This document shows positions 43,916 through 56,534 of a stretch of DNA of 64,000 bases, in pieces. Source of the DNA: Schistosoma mansoni (taxonomy: Eukaryota; Platyhelminthes; Trematoda; Strigeidida; Schistosomatidae). The translations under genes were made by a program, and so were the position numbers. The stretch is from NCBI RefSeq assembly GCF_000237925.1, contig NC_031495.1, forward strand, positions 8,533,852 through 8,597,851. The letters are read 5' to 3'. Positions within the stretch are counted from its first letter, which is position 1, and each line of letters opens with the position of its first letter. Below the pieces are notes generated by a model. It was not told the origin of the DNA. It ran no database searches and saw only the letters and a program-made list of their open reading frames with translations.

Positions 43916-44646
43916 ATTATGTCAGCGTAAATTTTTGGAAGGTTATATGGGCCGTTTATTTCTATACTACCGCCTCCTGCGATAGTTTCGGTCAGTTATT
44001 CGTACAAACTATCTAACTGATTTCTCTAGAAGTAACCTCAGGTTTTAATCATAGGCAACTGCGTGCGTACTTCAATCAAGCTCCTCACATTTTTAACAAT
44101 TATGTGGTTAGTTTTGGCAAATCATACAAACTGTTTTATTAGTTACTTCATCAGAGTCACAGATAAACTTAACTGGCAGTCATGAAATTAGTTCATAATT
44201 CCTCCTCGTAGAGAGACAAATCGGTAATGTTTGTGAAACGACCTATAGTCGGATGAATGCAGTATCTAGCTGGTGTGTCGAAATACTTAAGGGTATAATT
44301 GACTGCAATTCAAAAATCGTATCAAGTAACCTATCTTAAGAAGTTATGACTGACACTCCATGGAGCGACATACTTGTGGACTGTTGTCATAACAATATCT
44401 CCACCAACAAACCTGAAAACTATACGGCCACACCTAACGTATGAATAGAAATAGACAAAATTCGAACAGCTCGAAACTCATGGTGATCCGTGATCCCCGC
44501 AAAAAATACTAGATAGGGAGACATTATAGCCACCTCTTAGTATTTGCTTTTGTAGTTAGTTCTGGAGGTACTGTGCGTCACTGTCTTTATTCTTGTTTCA
44601 GCCTAACAATACACAAAGTTAATCCTGGAAATCTACAAAAAATAAA
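43916..44646. other. Upstream region of the CMC1-like gene
   Basis: No exon or repeat was recognised. It should contain the promoter and 5' UTR of the gene at 44647, but no core promoter motif stands out. Confidence 0.45.
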
Positions 44647-45187
44647 ATGCAAGGCTATGCTTCTTATGCTGGAGGCCCAGTTGGGCTTGGTAACTCGCCT
44701 GTTGTTTTATATTTTTAATCAGGTGATCCTAACAGTAAGTATATTTCGAGTACAGAACGCAGCAACGTAATTTCGAAATTCGTCCAGGAGAAACTTATCA
44801 GTGAACTATGTGTAGACGAGTGGAAAGATTGGCGAAAGTGCATACGAGGAAAACGAGGCGAGTGGTTTGGTACTTGGAATTGTAAACCCAAATATTTGAT
44901 ATTTGAACAGTGTCAGATGAGGTAAGATAATTTTACCTAGAAAAAAATATACATTGTCGCTCAAACAAATAAAACTGAGTTTGACCACTTATATCGTAAG
45001 CCATCTTAATGATTTGCACAATGAGTCATTTAAATACACTTCTTTTTTCTTCAGGTACCTTCAAGACCTAGAACAACTAAAAAAATTTGAAGAGGAATAC
45101 TTAAGCTTGCGTACTGAATATCGAAAAACTGGTGTGGGCCGCGCTTTCATGACGAAAGAACGGATACGAGAACTGTGCGAGTTGTAA
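44647..45187 (+). CDS. CMC1: CMC1-family twin CX9C mitochondrial protein (COX assembly)
   Basis: Three exons: 44647-44689, 44723-44921 and 45055-45187. They give 375 nt and 124 residues in one frame. Intron 1 is only 33 bases (GTAACTCG...TTTTTAATCAG); intron 2 is 133 bases with consensus ends. The protein starts MQGYASYAGGPVGLGDPNSK. The centre has two CX9C pairs, C-VDEWKDWRK-C and C-KPKYLIFEQ-C, the twin CX9C signature of small proteins oxidised by Mia40 in the mitochondrial intermembrane space. The C-terminal LRTEYRKTGV resembles the EEFRKTG segment of CMC1, a factor for cytochrome c oxidase assembly. Length fits the family. Distinction from other CX9C proteins rests on that tail and the GGP.GLGDP start. 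It ends tail to tail with the exon at 45699. Confidence 0.87.
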
Positions 45188-45698
45188 ATACCCCCTCTTG
45201 TAATTGTAGCACACTTCAGTTCGTAAATATATATATATCTATGATTATGTGTATTTATCCAAATGTCAATTTGAAAAAGAGTAATACGAGAGGAAGATGA
45301 ACATAAGCTTTCATGATTTATAATAACATAAGTAAACGTAATTAATGCAAATCATGCGGGAATTTCCAGTTTTAAATCCGGAGTTAAACAACAGTGAAAT
45401 GCTTTACAATCCCTAATGGCAAAAATTAATTGAACTGACGCGAGACGAATGATACTGACAAAAAGTTTAACATGAGGAAGGAAATCACATACAAAACACC
45501 AAAATGGTGATTTCTTTTGTAAATGAAACAAGTTAGACGAAGATAGGAGGTCATCGACATAATGCATAGTAAGATAACTTAGTGATTAGAAGGTTTCCAG
45601 ACGCAGATTTCGCGCGCTAGCACGTAAAAATAAAGAATAGAGTAGTCCTATTGATTGGAATAACTTTCCACTTCTATGAATGCTAGTATTTTGTTTTA

Positions 45699-45849
45699 TT
45701 ATTGGGGGGTAGTGCCGAACATTGAGGCTTCCCGACGACGCCTGTGAGAAGCTTCATGCTTCAATGGTTGTTTCTGACTCTGAGGGCTTGGTGCGGAGTG
45801 TTGCACTGGAGGAGGTAAAGCTGATGGTGCAGGAGCTGCTTCTTGTTTC
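45699..45849 (-). CDS. Terminal exon, Pro/Gln-rich C-terminus, unidentified
   Basis: The minus-strand acceptor CCTTCCATAG at about 45850 is followed by one base and 49 codons to TAA. The peptide is low-complexity: EAAPAPSALPPPVQHSAPSP, then a basic cluster HRRRREASMFGTTPQ. Strong codon-level openness and a consensus acceptor support a real last exon. Upstream exons on the minus strand were not found before the VAMP gene at 53278. The RRRREASMF run could be a basophilic kinase site or a localisation signal (inference). Confidence 0.55.
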
Positions 45850-46485
45850 CTATGGAAGGAAAACATTGTGTAAAATATACAATAATTTATTAACCAATTA
45901 TAAACATCTTTTCATACTCAACATGTCAGTTTTATACCAGCGAGGTCACCTTTCATATACTTAGTGTGGTATATATCTCAAGGACTCACTCATCTGTAAG
46001 TGTCATTAACCCACTTAGAATGAATATAATCGGTAAGGATTATAGGCTACATATCAATGAATTGATAATTTGGATGACTTCTAAAGTAAGCATGGTCCTG
46101 GAAATTAAGCAAATACATGGAGTATGTTTCCTTAGGACATACTGTTAAAGGAGTTGATATTCAGAAGGAAAGGGTTCCTATAGTACTTATCTTTAGTCGC
46201 TTTTTTGCACATAAATTTGCGTTTTAAGGATAAATAGGTAAATATTTCACTGGTGAGATAAGCGAGGCGATCAAAATATACAATTACTTTGACTTTCAAT
46301 CACAAACTAGGTATTTCTGAAGAACAGCACTACAGCAACAGTCCTCGTTTGAGTGAATTTTTACCAGGTGGAATTGTTTTCTGTGTATCTCGGATTGATA
46401 AGTGTTTCTCATCGCTAAAAGGTCAAGAGAAAACCGATACCTCCAAGATATGAAAAAATCAGATGAAATCTGCAGATCCTAATGA
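45850..46485. other. Interval without recognised gene
   Basis: Probably intron of the minus-strand gene ending at 45699; nothing specific seen. Confidence 0.4.
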
Positions 46486-46628
46486 TTTGAAACCTTGAGT
46501 GACATAGCTCACAATCGTTCTGAATGGCGAAGGTGCATCCACTTTGTCTTTTTCGAAGACCTGAGTCCCAAATACGGAAGCTTGAACCAATGTACATGTC
46601 AGAATCTACGTTGCATATGACCGACTGT
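46486..46628 (+). pseudogene. RTE LINE 3'-end fragment, internally deleted
   Basis: Matches the end of the element at 10939-14924: GAGTGACATAGCTCACAATC, GAATGGCGAAGGTGCATCCA, then part of the 3' UTR. Most of the UTR is deleted. Confidence 0.65.
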
Positions 46629-47214
46629 TAAACCCTAACATACATTATTTGACGTAAAGCTTTTCAATGGCACCTCATAAACCGTGATTTAGCCGTGGTT
46701 GGTTAACCAAAAAACCTTCAGTAGGGCAGTGAACGCGTCTAGTACACCTTTTTAGTGAGACCAATAACGCTTTTGCTTTACTAATAAACTATCTGACTAG
46801 AACTATGTTGCAAACTATGGCCCGAAAACCTTACATACCATAGGATATATCGGGCAACAGTTTTCGTAGAGCAACTATTTACTTTGGATAAGTTAAAATG
46901 TTTCGATAGGAACGAGCTGTGAGCAGTGATTAAATTAACGTAAGACATGATTTACACTACGTGAATCAAAAGTGATTTAAATACTCATTGTACATATGTA
47001 CTCTCATTTTTAAGCGTTTGTAGTACATATTGTTCGTCTCCTTCATTTTAGATTGCCTTGTGAGGGCTGTGATATTTCCCAACTGTTTAACAATGAAATG
47101 AAGCAACAAAAGAGAGCGCTTAAGTCTGATTTAACTTATGAGTCTGCTTTTCACTTGTAATGAATTAAATACGGTTGTATTGCAGGAACTTAGCAATCAA
47201 ATCAAAATCTTGGG

Positions 47215-49050
47215 TGATGCATATCGACTGTAAATGCTACATTGACGTGGTGGCCGGTACCGCCTACTGTAATGACCCAATCGAGCTACGGTGGCTGGAA
47301 TACTTATTCCCTTAAGTTTTACTTTTCCAAGTGGGTCGATTGAGTAGAATTAAAAACGAAAGCATAGTATTAATTTCTGAGGTCATACTGCCAACTGTAC
47401 TGTGATTCTAATAGGGTATTTCTCATGAATGACCAACATCTTTAGCTATAATGCCTTCTCAAAATGGAAGAGCGGTTAGAAAAGGTCATGTTTAAAATAG
47501 TGCACGATACACCATTTTTAGCGTGGTCTGGAAACTACCGATCTAATACATCAAAAACTAATCATGAATAGGTCGTGTACAACTGACCTCAGTCATCTGT
47601 TTCTTGAGCGTTGGAGTCGTGGTTTTAGGACCTGTCAGACCACTACTACTAGCCTAGTCTTCCCAGGTGTCAAAAAATAACCTTTTACAGTATTTGAGTC
47701 CGGGAAGTGATAAGTGGCCCTATACTTCAAGCTTATTTTGTTTATACTGAAATCTATTATTCACTGCTCATCTTTTTTCTGTTCCCGGTATCGCAAGTCC
47801 TCATTTAGCTTTGACTTCCACGTGTGTCACTAATGTGAAAGAAATCCTATTTCTGGTCAGTAACTATGGATTAGGTAATCATTTAGTCTTAGCAAGTACC
47901 AATTATCATAAGGAGAGACACTATTTAACCAGGTGACCCCCCAAGATAGACAAAAATAGATTGCCTTGCTACCAGCTACCATTTGGGTGTGTATGTGTCT
48001 GACAGACGACCGCGTCTTATACAACGTGCATTTTGATGCGTTTTACTGGATAAAATACAGAGCTAATACTACTAGTTTAAACCAAAAGTTAAGGAAAAAA
48101 ACAAACTTTAGAGGCTTTTACTGAATTGATGAAAAACGACTTCAACTTAAACTGACAAAAAGTATATGCAGCGATCACGGACAATTGTTGGCAAAAAAGC
48201 AAATCAGATTGAGGATTCAATAGCAATGAGTAACACTAAGTACTATAATATCAGACGTGTGTGAGACTATTTCAGAAAAAGACAATGGTACTTCACTGCT
48301 CAGATATTTTAACCGACTTTCAGTCTTTCTCAAGTTACCTATTACTTTCAAACACTCTAACACAAGTCGCCCAAATATTTACGAAGTTTAAAAAGATCAT
48401 ATTTAAATCTAAATGAAGTAGCGCAGTATGATCTACTAGGCTAACACCAAATATCTTTAAAGATAACGGACCACTTCCATCAGTTGGTTGGCTGCGACAC
48501 ACTAGAGAGAGTCTAGGAATGGGATCTAGTCTTATCTGACTGGTCTCTATCAGTGATTGTCTCAGTCTATAAAAAATATTGGGATTCTCATGTGGTAACT
48601 TTAAAGAAATCAGTTAAACTAATTAAGTGTTTAAAATATCAGTTCCTACAATAATTCGACACGTAAGTGGAATTTCGGAGCAAACATGTTTCCGACCTGG
48701 ACGTAGATGTATTGCCCGAAAATTTGACCTCCACGAGGCTTTAAAAGAGATAGAGACATACTGGTACCCGACCGATTCATATTCTGACTAAAGAGCAGTG
48801 TCTGCCACTAGATGGCATATACGAGAAAGGCAAATAAACCTCGTGAAAACTTTACTTGGATACTAATAGTTAAGTTAGACAATCCCTCATAAGTACCTTC
48901 TTTTTAACCATATTTTCGATATTTATATTATACTACTATTACTTAGACTCTTCAGTTGTTTGTTGATTTCACAGAATCTTGCTGATGTGGTATAACAGCT
49001 TGTGCTAAAATACTTTTCTGCCAGACTCTAAATTGATTGTCACAGACTGA
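47215..49050 (+). pseudogene. Old decayed RTE LINE (lineage of 10939-14924)
   Basis: Leader, body and tail can be aligned in order with the intact copy. The leader is at 47230-47560 (GACGTGGTGGCCGGTACCGC, AGAGCGGTTAGAAAAGGTC). The reverse transcriptase region is at 48530-48760 (GTCTCAGTCTATAAAAAATA, GTTTCCGACCTGGACGTAG). The 3' UTR is at 48880-49050. Large deletions and pervasive substitutions leave no ORF. It is the oldest RTE copy recognised here. Confidence 0.8.
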
Positions 49051-50635
49051 TTCATACAATTTTGAGAATCACTATGAAAAGTGAAAAACTGCAATCGATG
49101 ACACCGTTGACAAAGCCTAATCAATATGAGAAGATGGATAGGATAGAAAAGTTTTTTGTATAGACCCCATTAACGGGTAATTCATGATACAAAACAACAC
49201 CGCTCTCATTTTACACATGAATAAGAAAACTGATAGCTTTCCCGCGAAGCGGATAAAATAACCGTTTTATTGAATGTTTCTATGTTTAATCAACATCCAT
49301 TTATACTAGCATATGTATTGTGTTACCATGAATCAGATGAAACTCCGAAACCGCAATCACTTATCCCTTAGCCTTAAATCAATATCATTTCACTTTGTAT
49401 TTGCGTAAATTCAACGAATCAGCGAAGGAACATAAGTTTACTGTAATCCATAAAACAAAATATAGATATTATCGGTCGGAAGAACAATGCAAATTTCGGG
49501 AACCTGGAATCCATCGACAATTTTTAAAAAATACTGATAAAGACTGGAATCAAAATTACGTTGTATGCAAACACATTATCACACAAGAATAAGATATTGT
49601 TGGTGTGAACTGATGGTTAAAGCGTTCGACTTCCAGACACCAAGTCCCGGTCTCGAACCCCTCTCCATTTATTTTGTTTGGGCAACCGGGTAGCATTATC
49701 AGTCCTCACACTTAAAATGTGACTCATACCCAACTATCTTATGAATGAGTTAATTAATTAATTACCACATAAAATAAAGTGATCAATAGACTCATAGAAG
49801 TTGTTTACATCATGTGTTACTCGATAATACGGAGAACATACACCGTTCAAACAACTCATAATAAATTGAGAAGAAATACCTAAACTTTGCACACTGACTC
49901 ATACTTTTGACACCAACCATGTGAAAGTCAGAAATGACTTTATAAACAAAAATCCATACAACTACCTTACGGGGTGAAGGTATAGTATACTGGCGACCTG
50001 GAGTTAAGATAACGTTTCATGTATTTCGCTAGAAATTTAAAGTGCAGTGGTGGATAACTTGTATGTTATTATTGACGGAGGCAAAATAAGTAATATTCGG
50101 TTCTTAAAAATACCTATTATCCAACCGAAAAAGTGAATTTTAGGTGGTGCTTAAGCTAAATTACAAAACATATCTGCTTCTAAGACAGATTGTGTGTTGA
50201 AGTACTTGATGTGATTCAGTGAGTAGTTACGTGTTTAGTGAAACCAAATAGTATTCTTCCACTCTAAGCTTGTAAACAGAAGGATAACAAAACATTGAGC
50301 CATACCTGATGTCGGTTGATGAAAACCATGAATTTTATTTGTAAACCCTAGCTTACAACATTAACCCGACACCTAATACGTAAACATAGCCATTTCCTTT
50401 TACTATAACCAATAATTCGACACGTGAAGACTGATTATTTAGATTAAGGTCACTATACTACTGTATTTTATCTTTTGTTGTTGATTGTTTTGTAATTAGG
50501 CACAGTTTCTTGATCGGCTGATAAGTCGTTTAAGTTCGTCAGTATCGTATATTCTCACCCCTATTGTCTTAAAAACCCACTAAGCATCAATCTCAAATAA
50601 ATTTTCATTGTTTGGATGATACAGAGAATTTCTCG
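49051..50635. other. Interval without recognised gene
   Basis: A decayed tRNA-like stretch at about 49600-49665 (GATGGTTAAAGCGTTCGACTT, CCCGGTCTCGAACCCC) suggests a SINE head. Otherwise nothing is supported. Confidence 0.4.
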
Positions 50636-50900
50636 CAGCAGACATGACAAGCTCAGGAAACATTAAGAAACATCACAAAAAAGAAAAGTCACATGTAGAG
50701 TTTCTGGTTGGCTGACTACTACACTGCTACCATGCTTAGTAGCATTCCAGAATTTTCAGGAAAACCCAAGGACTTCTAGAATACTATAAAAACCCTATGT
50801 TTTCTGTACATAAATGAACCTTTGGAGTAAAGTACTCGCATATTTCGCGCCTTTTCTCTCGTGTTTAAGTCGCTGGGTAGACTTAGCTTGAGGGTTACGA
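50636..50900 (+). repeat. Possible LTR-like segment
   Basis: TATAAAAA (50785-50792) lies within a more GC-rich patch with sharp edges against AT-rich DNA. The sequence before and after the TATA box resembles an LTR promoter layout. There is no second copy, poly(A) signal or duplication to confirm it. Confidence 0.25.
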
Positions 50901-52574
50901 GACTAGCTTAGGATCCGAGTATAGCGTTCAATTAACAAAACTTACCACAATAATAGTCGCATAATGAACGGATACTGAATAGAATAAACAAACAATTTAA
51001 CAATATGCACCTTAGAAAATGTAAAACGATTCCCAGATGTTTATTATTGGTTAAGGGTCAGGATCCTTAATATTGACAGAATAAAGACTGAATATCAGCT
51101 ACATAAAGTATATAAAAATGAGAAGTAGGAGAGATATATGTGGAACAGGTTTGAGCAGAGTGATGATTATCTGTTATTGCGAATCGGGAAACAGAAATCT
51201 TATGTTCTTACTAATATGCAGTCAATGACAGGACAAAACAATCATATATGATATTACTCCACGTAATCAAAAGAACCGACCGATAAGTCAACACCATGGT
51301 AAACATACACAACACTTTGGTAAGCACTTAGCAAAAAAATCCATTATCATAGTCAAACGGATAAGTGAAAACAACTTACTTCCCGCCAAATATATACCCT
51401 GTATAAAATGAATTGACAAAAAGTAATCATGAAAACTGGGAAAAGGGTGTGACAATCTTAACAGATTACTAGAAATCTCTTAGCTAAATGTGCAAAAAAT
51501 AATCTGAAAGCACTATACCAAAAGTTAAAGAGTAGAATGTAGAAACGTCTGAAGATGATACTGATTTGTGAGTTGTTTTTCTAGGTTATAGACATTTTTA
51601 ACTATTGCATACATGAGTTAATTTCGACTCAAAAAATGTGGATAGTCAGATAATACAATTGATGGTTTTCAGATAATAAACAGCCAGCCAGAATTTTATC
51701 AACCTATTAAAAAACCAGTGAACTTTAGACTTTCCAGAAAAACAACTTTTCCGGTCCAACTGTTCTAAACTAGCCAAAAAATGACATCTACCAATGAATG
51801 GATATTAGAACAGAATTACTGGTGAGATCAATGAAGTTGAATAAATTTATCATCATAATACGGTACGTAATAAAAAATGAACGAGATATAGAGAGTGGAA
51901 CAAGAACGTTTTTTCTGATTGATCTAATCTATAGTACTTGCCTTAAAAATCAACCTTTGTGTGAAGACAGGTATGTCTACTGGATCATAGAAAATACCAC
52001 GTATTACTTAGAAATATCCATATAAGATAACGCCCCATGTACCAAACACCTAAGAATCTCGATCACTTTTAATTGGAAACTTCATGTCTGAAGAGGGGCC
52101 GTAGAGACAAAACGGATGCTAAAGCAAGCAGAAGGAACCTCTATTTAACCAAAAAGCGAAGGATGCTAGTGAGGAAATTCTAGATCCACTCAAGTATCAT
52201 GACATTAAGAGTAACGGATCGATAAAGTAGGGTGGCGATTTATCTAAACATATTTTGTTATACAATTTGCCGATCCAATTGTTGCTAAGAGCGCAGTTTT
52301 TTAACTGAACGATACTATTAAGAACAGTCTACACTAACTAGAATCCCACAAATATCTAAAAGTCTTGTGATCGATGTAATTACGTGATTAAAAGTCATTT
52401 TGAAGCGAGGCTAAATACATGTCGTATTGATCGGTTACATCATGCTAAAAGCGAATTTCTTTACGGTTAATAGGCGTTATTCTGTGGAACCCGTTGGTTT
52501 TATTTAGCATAAAATGAGAACATTTTTTCAAAGTTTTTGCTGAGAACAGGCGGTTATATCGGCTCTATTGAGTT
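50901..52574. other. Interval without recognised gene
   Basis: AT-rich, no supported feature. Confidence 0.5.
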
Positions 52575-52980
52575 GACAGTCCATGAAGACATTGGTCGCT
52601 ATACTGAGCCATGTAGTCAGGTGCGGACTACCTGGTTGGGGTCCTCGTGGTTATCTTAGTCAGTCGTAAGACTTTGGGTGACATAGATCGGAATCGTTCG
52701 CAGTGGCACAGGTGCATTTACAAATTGTTTTAGTTTAGATCCTACCTAAATTTCTGAATTCCCTATAAATTCATTTTCTCATTCTTTACTTCACTACGTT
52801 ATATTTTCTCGAATTATATGTTTTATGCCTAATCTTTCCTATTACCACCAATACTGTTAATACCTCTACTGCTCTGGGATAAACCCTGACAATTTCATTT
52901 CAGTGTGCCAATGGAGTGTGGAAACTTGAACTGATGTATATATGTACTAGGCCCAACTTTTTGATTGACTAAATGCATAT
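52575..52980 (+). pseudogene. RTE LINE 3'-end fragment
   Basis: 5'-truncated copy of the 10939-14924 lineage. The C-terminal coding part (GGACTACCTGGTTGGGGTCC, GTGACATAGATCGGAATCG) is followed by the complete 3' UTR and a remnant of the tail (TTTTTGATTGACTAAATG). Frames are broken. Confidence 0.8.
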
Positions 52981-53277
52981 GTCAGCAATAAGTTCGGTTT
53001 AACAGGAACATGAATCACTGTGGATAAAAGCAAAATTTACGATAAAAATGACTGAGTTTAATGCACCTTATTCATGTATCTATAGAAAAATGAAGCTTAT
53101 GAAACTTATGTGGACATATAACTCACCAAATAACACTCACATTTTAAAAGCAGGACACAACATCAACGACATAAAGTGCCACAACATTCTAATTAACAAC
53201 AAATGCAAGAAATAACAAGGTATACACGTTAAAAACTTTAAAACCGTAAAATTTTACAGCGATGAATGATATAGAGT

Positions 53278-56100
53278 TTACAAACAGACACCTGCAAACC
53301 CAGAAATTATATAAAATACTCTCTCTTGAATAGTTAAGCAAGGTCTCTTGAGTATAAACAAGAATTAAACTTTTCAGTCTATAAAATGTAGCGATTCTAT
53401 AAATAACTTTTTATAAATAAAACTGAAGTAAATTCATTTGTTCAATGCAAGCACTTCGTTCAAAGTGGAATTATTGTTGACGTAAACACTTATTTTAGTA
53501 AATGTTGGTTTGACCGATCACAGAGCAGCATATGAACCATACACAGAATATGAAATACAACAACAACAACGGATGAAACATGCAATAAAATAAATTTACA
53601 TATTAACAACAAATACTTACATCCTAGTGCTATTATGAGTACTAATACAACGGCACCTATGATTATATTCATCTGAAAATAAACAAGATATTATTTAGTA
53701 ATATGAATCTCAAGAATGAAAATCTTAGTGGTCGTTTTAATTGTTCTGTAAAGATATACAATGCTCTAGAACAATTGACGGTTATTTAACTCGTAAAGGC
53801 CATACACTACGCATAGATGACTACAGTTCACGAATGTGAATCAGATCAGAGTCAGTCATATGAGTTACCGACTTAGTCAATTACCGAATAGGTCAAAAAG
53901 GCTGATTACTGACTAAATCCCAATAATAAAAAGGGGTTAACTCTAACCCTAAAAATACTTATTGATTGAACTTATACTGTCTGGTCTAATATTAATTTAT
54001 TAACATTAGGATCTATTAAAGCCGGGAACTACTGCAAAGAATGTGGATGACGGACTCGATTATTCACGAAACAGTTTAGAGGAGTAATGAGGTTTAAAGA
54101 GGCACTAAAATTTCACTTTAAGTCAGATTTCGAAGTTCAACTGAGAAGTGATCTATATAGGCTTGGTTTGAATTCCACTCCAACTTGTTGTTTAATCATT
54201 TTAGAAACCAATACCAATAAAAGTGACCCAAAAATGCAGCGTTAACTACAACATTGTGAAGTACAACAAATATTTCTGTAAACGACTACATGATTGGCTG
54301 AGACCTACCGCGGCACAATGATGATCTAAGAATGTTACGCTTGTTTATAAAAGGCGTAACAAGATAATAATTTTGGAAAAGTTATGTAAGCTAAACCTAA
54401 ATTCTAAACGAAAAGTTTATTGTATCACCTTCAGTATACTATGCAGTCAAAAGAATCGTAAACTCGGTGTGAGCTTTCATGCTAAGATTTTAGTGCCACT
54501 GAATAATCCTTCCAGCAGTTGTGTTATGAGGATTCTTAATAACTCCAATAAGACTAACTCCTAATGACAATAGATTATTTCATGTCAGGTATGTGTTGCA
54601 AACCAACTTAGTTCCATATTTCAATGCCAGAAATATCTCGGATCTGCCAAAAATGGTTCCACCCTTGGTTTGTTCATTAAATAGCAATGCAACTGAAAAC
54701 AGCTAAACCTCAGAAGGGTCCTTTACATAAATCACTTAGGTACAATAGCAAATCACTGATTGCTGTTATGCTATTATATCACTCGCGGAAATAGGATGGA
54801 ATAACTATCAACGTAAAGTATGAGGGTTCATCAATGTTTGTAATTACTAATATCAACAGAAACCATACAAGAAAACCATAAAGGGTTTCCAAATAGCTGG
54901 AAATACATACCTTCATATTTTTCCACCAATATTTGTTTTTCAATTTACCTGCACTGGCCTCGAACTGTGATGCGCCTGCCTGCAAAGCATCTGTGAGAAT
55001 GAAAATCACAATGAACTCCACTCATTAATAAAGAAATATTTCTTGTAACTCCGCATTTTTAAACTGAGAAGACTGACCTAACTCTACATATAAGTTCCCA
55101 GGTATTGAGATGGATTACATTTGGATACTGGAATAATGGGAGTTGGGAGCATGTTTATGGATGCGATTTCCATTTAGCTGAATTTCACTTTTAATAATTA
55201 CCTAAAAGAAGTAGACTTCGACACAACGAACATGTTGTTGCTATTTTTCAGACACAACGATGATCAAACACAGTCATCGGATGCCATATCTGAGAAACAC
55301 ATTCTCCTGAACGCTGAGCATATTTAAGATATTTGTCCCTCCCTAATAAAATCGTGATTCAAGATCGGTCTATGTCAGTGCTTAAACAAATGAGAGGAAG
55401 TGAAATGGTTTAATGTGTCAGCAGAGTTCACTGTTTACGCTTTCTTAGGAGTCATGGTGAGTCAAATACAATTTGGTCAGAGATAACTCCCTACATTAAA
55501 AGACTTATAAAACGACCACCAGCTTTTTTCAATCAGTTCTGAACATAGTATGCACGTTATATCGCATATATAGGATATTTATCGAACGAATATTAGATAA
55601 GCAACTTTTCTAGGCTGAGAAGAATTTCCACCGCTGACCTGAGGGTTGTACCTAAGTCTAAACTTAGAGTATGACGTCCTTGGAATGATGTGAACCAGTA
55701 GTCTGAGACTCTGGACGAAATATCCAATTATAACAACTCACGCGCTCCCCCTCACCCATCTTAAATGGTAATCATTTCACTACTCGTCATCATTTTTTTT
55801 GTCGAGCCACATATTTATAGTTCACAAAAACAGGTTGAGAAAACCAAAATTTTATTTCTAACTAGCAAGGTATAACTTAGAATCGTAAAATGCAAACACA
55901 CTAAGTCTATGGTACGGACTCTACCTGCTCGATCATCCAACTGGCTAAGTTTAGCGTCGCGCTCCAGAACTTTCTCCATGTTTACTCGCATGATGTCTAC
56001 TACTTCATCAACCTGAGCTTGGGTTTGTTGCAGGCGCTTGTTTTGTGGTCGTGGTTGAGGAGTTGCCCCATTAGCAACAGTGGCTCCTGCATCGGCTGAC
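53278..56100 (-). CDS. VAMP: Synaptobrevin/VAMP v-SNARE (5' exon missing)
   Basis: Minus-strand exons with consensus sites: 56100-55925, 54990-54911, 53672-53621, and probably 53291-53278. The second exon on this list completes [19 protein letters not shown]. Order: Pro/Gln-rich N-terminus ([15 protein letters not shown]), the SNARE motif (about 60 residues, [19 protein letters not shown] to the [12 protein letters not shown] heptads, with the central Arg in MRVNMEK), juxtamembrane KYWWKNMK, then a tail anchor [15 protein letters not shown]. The anchor ends in CVCL if the last small exon is correct (acceptor TTTCTGGGTTTGCAG). The protein drives vesicle fusion by zippering with syntaxin and SNAP-25 family partners. 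The first exon must end with two bases of a codon upstream of 56100 and was not found. Large introns are typical for schistosome 3' exons. Confidence 0.9.
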
Positions 56101-56534
56101 CTAGATAAATAGAAAAGCATTTAATTTATACCGAAAATTTTAGCATGACAGGAGGGCTACAAAAAGATAATTACATCTTCGTAAACAGCTCAAAGATACC
56201 GCGTAGTTCTGAGATCCATATACTGATTGAGTTGATGAAACAAAAGCAAATGATTAAAGTAGCACCAACTGAATGAAAGAATCTCACACTAAACGAGCTT
56301 TAATGTCTAGTAAAAATCAGTTACTGATGCACAATAGTACTGACCAATGGTATGACTGATTGTGTTTGGTTGTATATGTAACATCCGTTATCTTTGTTAC
56401 CAAAACCTATTGGTTTCTTTGAGCTCGCTTCTTAATGTGCTGATATGTTTCCAAACCTTTTATCAAATATTCAGTGGTCTAACAACTCCACGGCTTTAGT
56501 TCTAGTCAGCTTGGTAGTTATTTGTAGATTAGTA
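56101..56534. other. Probable VAMP intron
   Basis: Lies upstream of the first recognised VAMP exon. No feature seen. Confidence 0.45.

Noticed and set aside
49395-49592. 65-codon plus-strand ORF (KYRYYRSEEQCKFREPG)
   Set aside because: No splice sites, start context, motif or second copy; it could be chance or a dead element.
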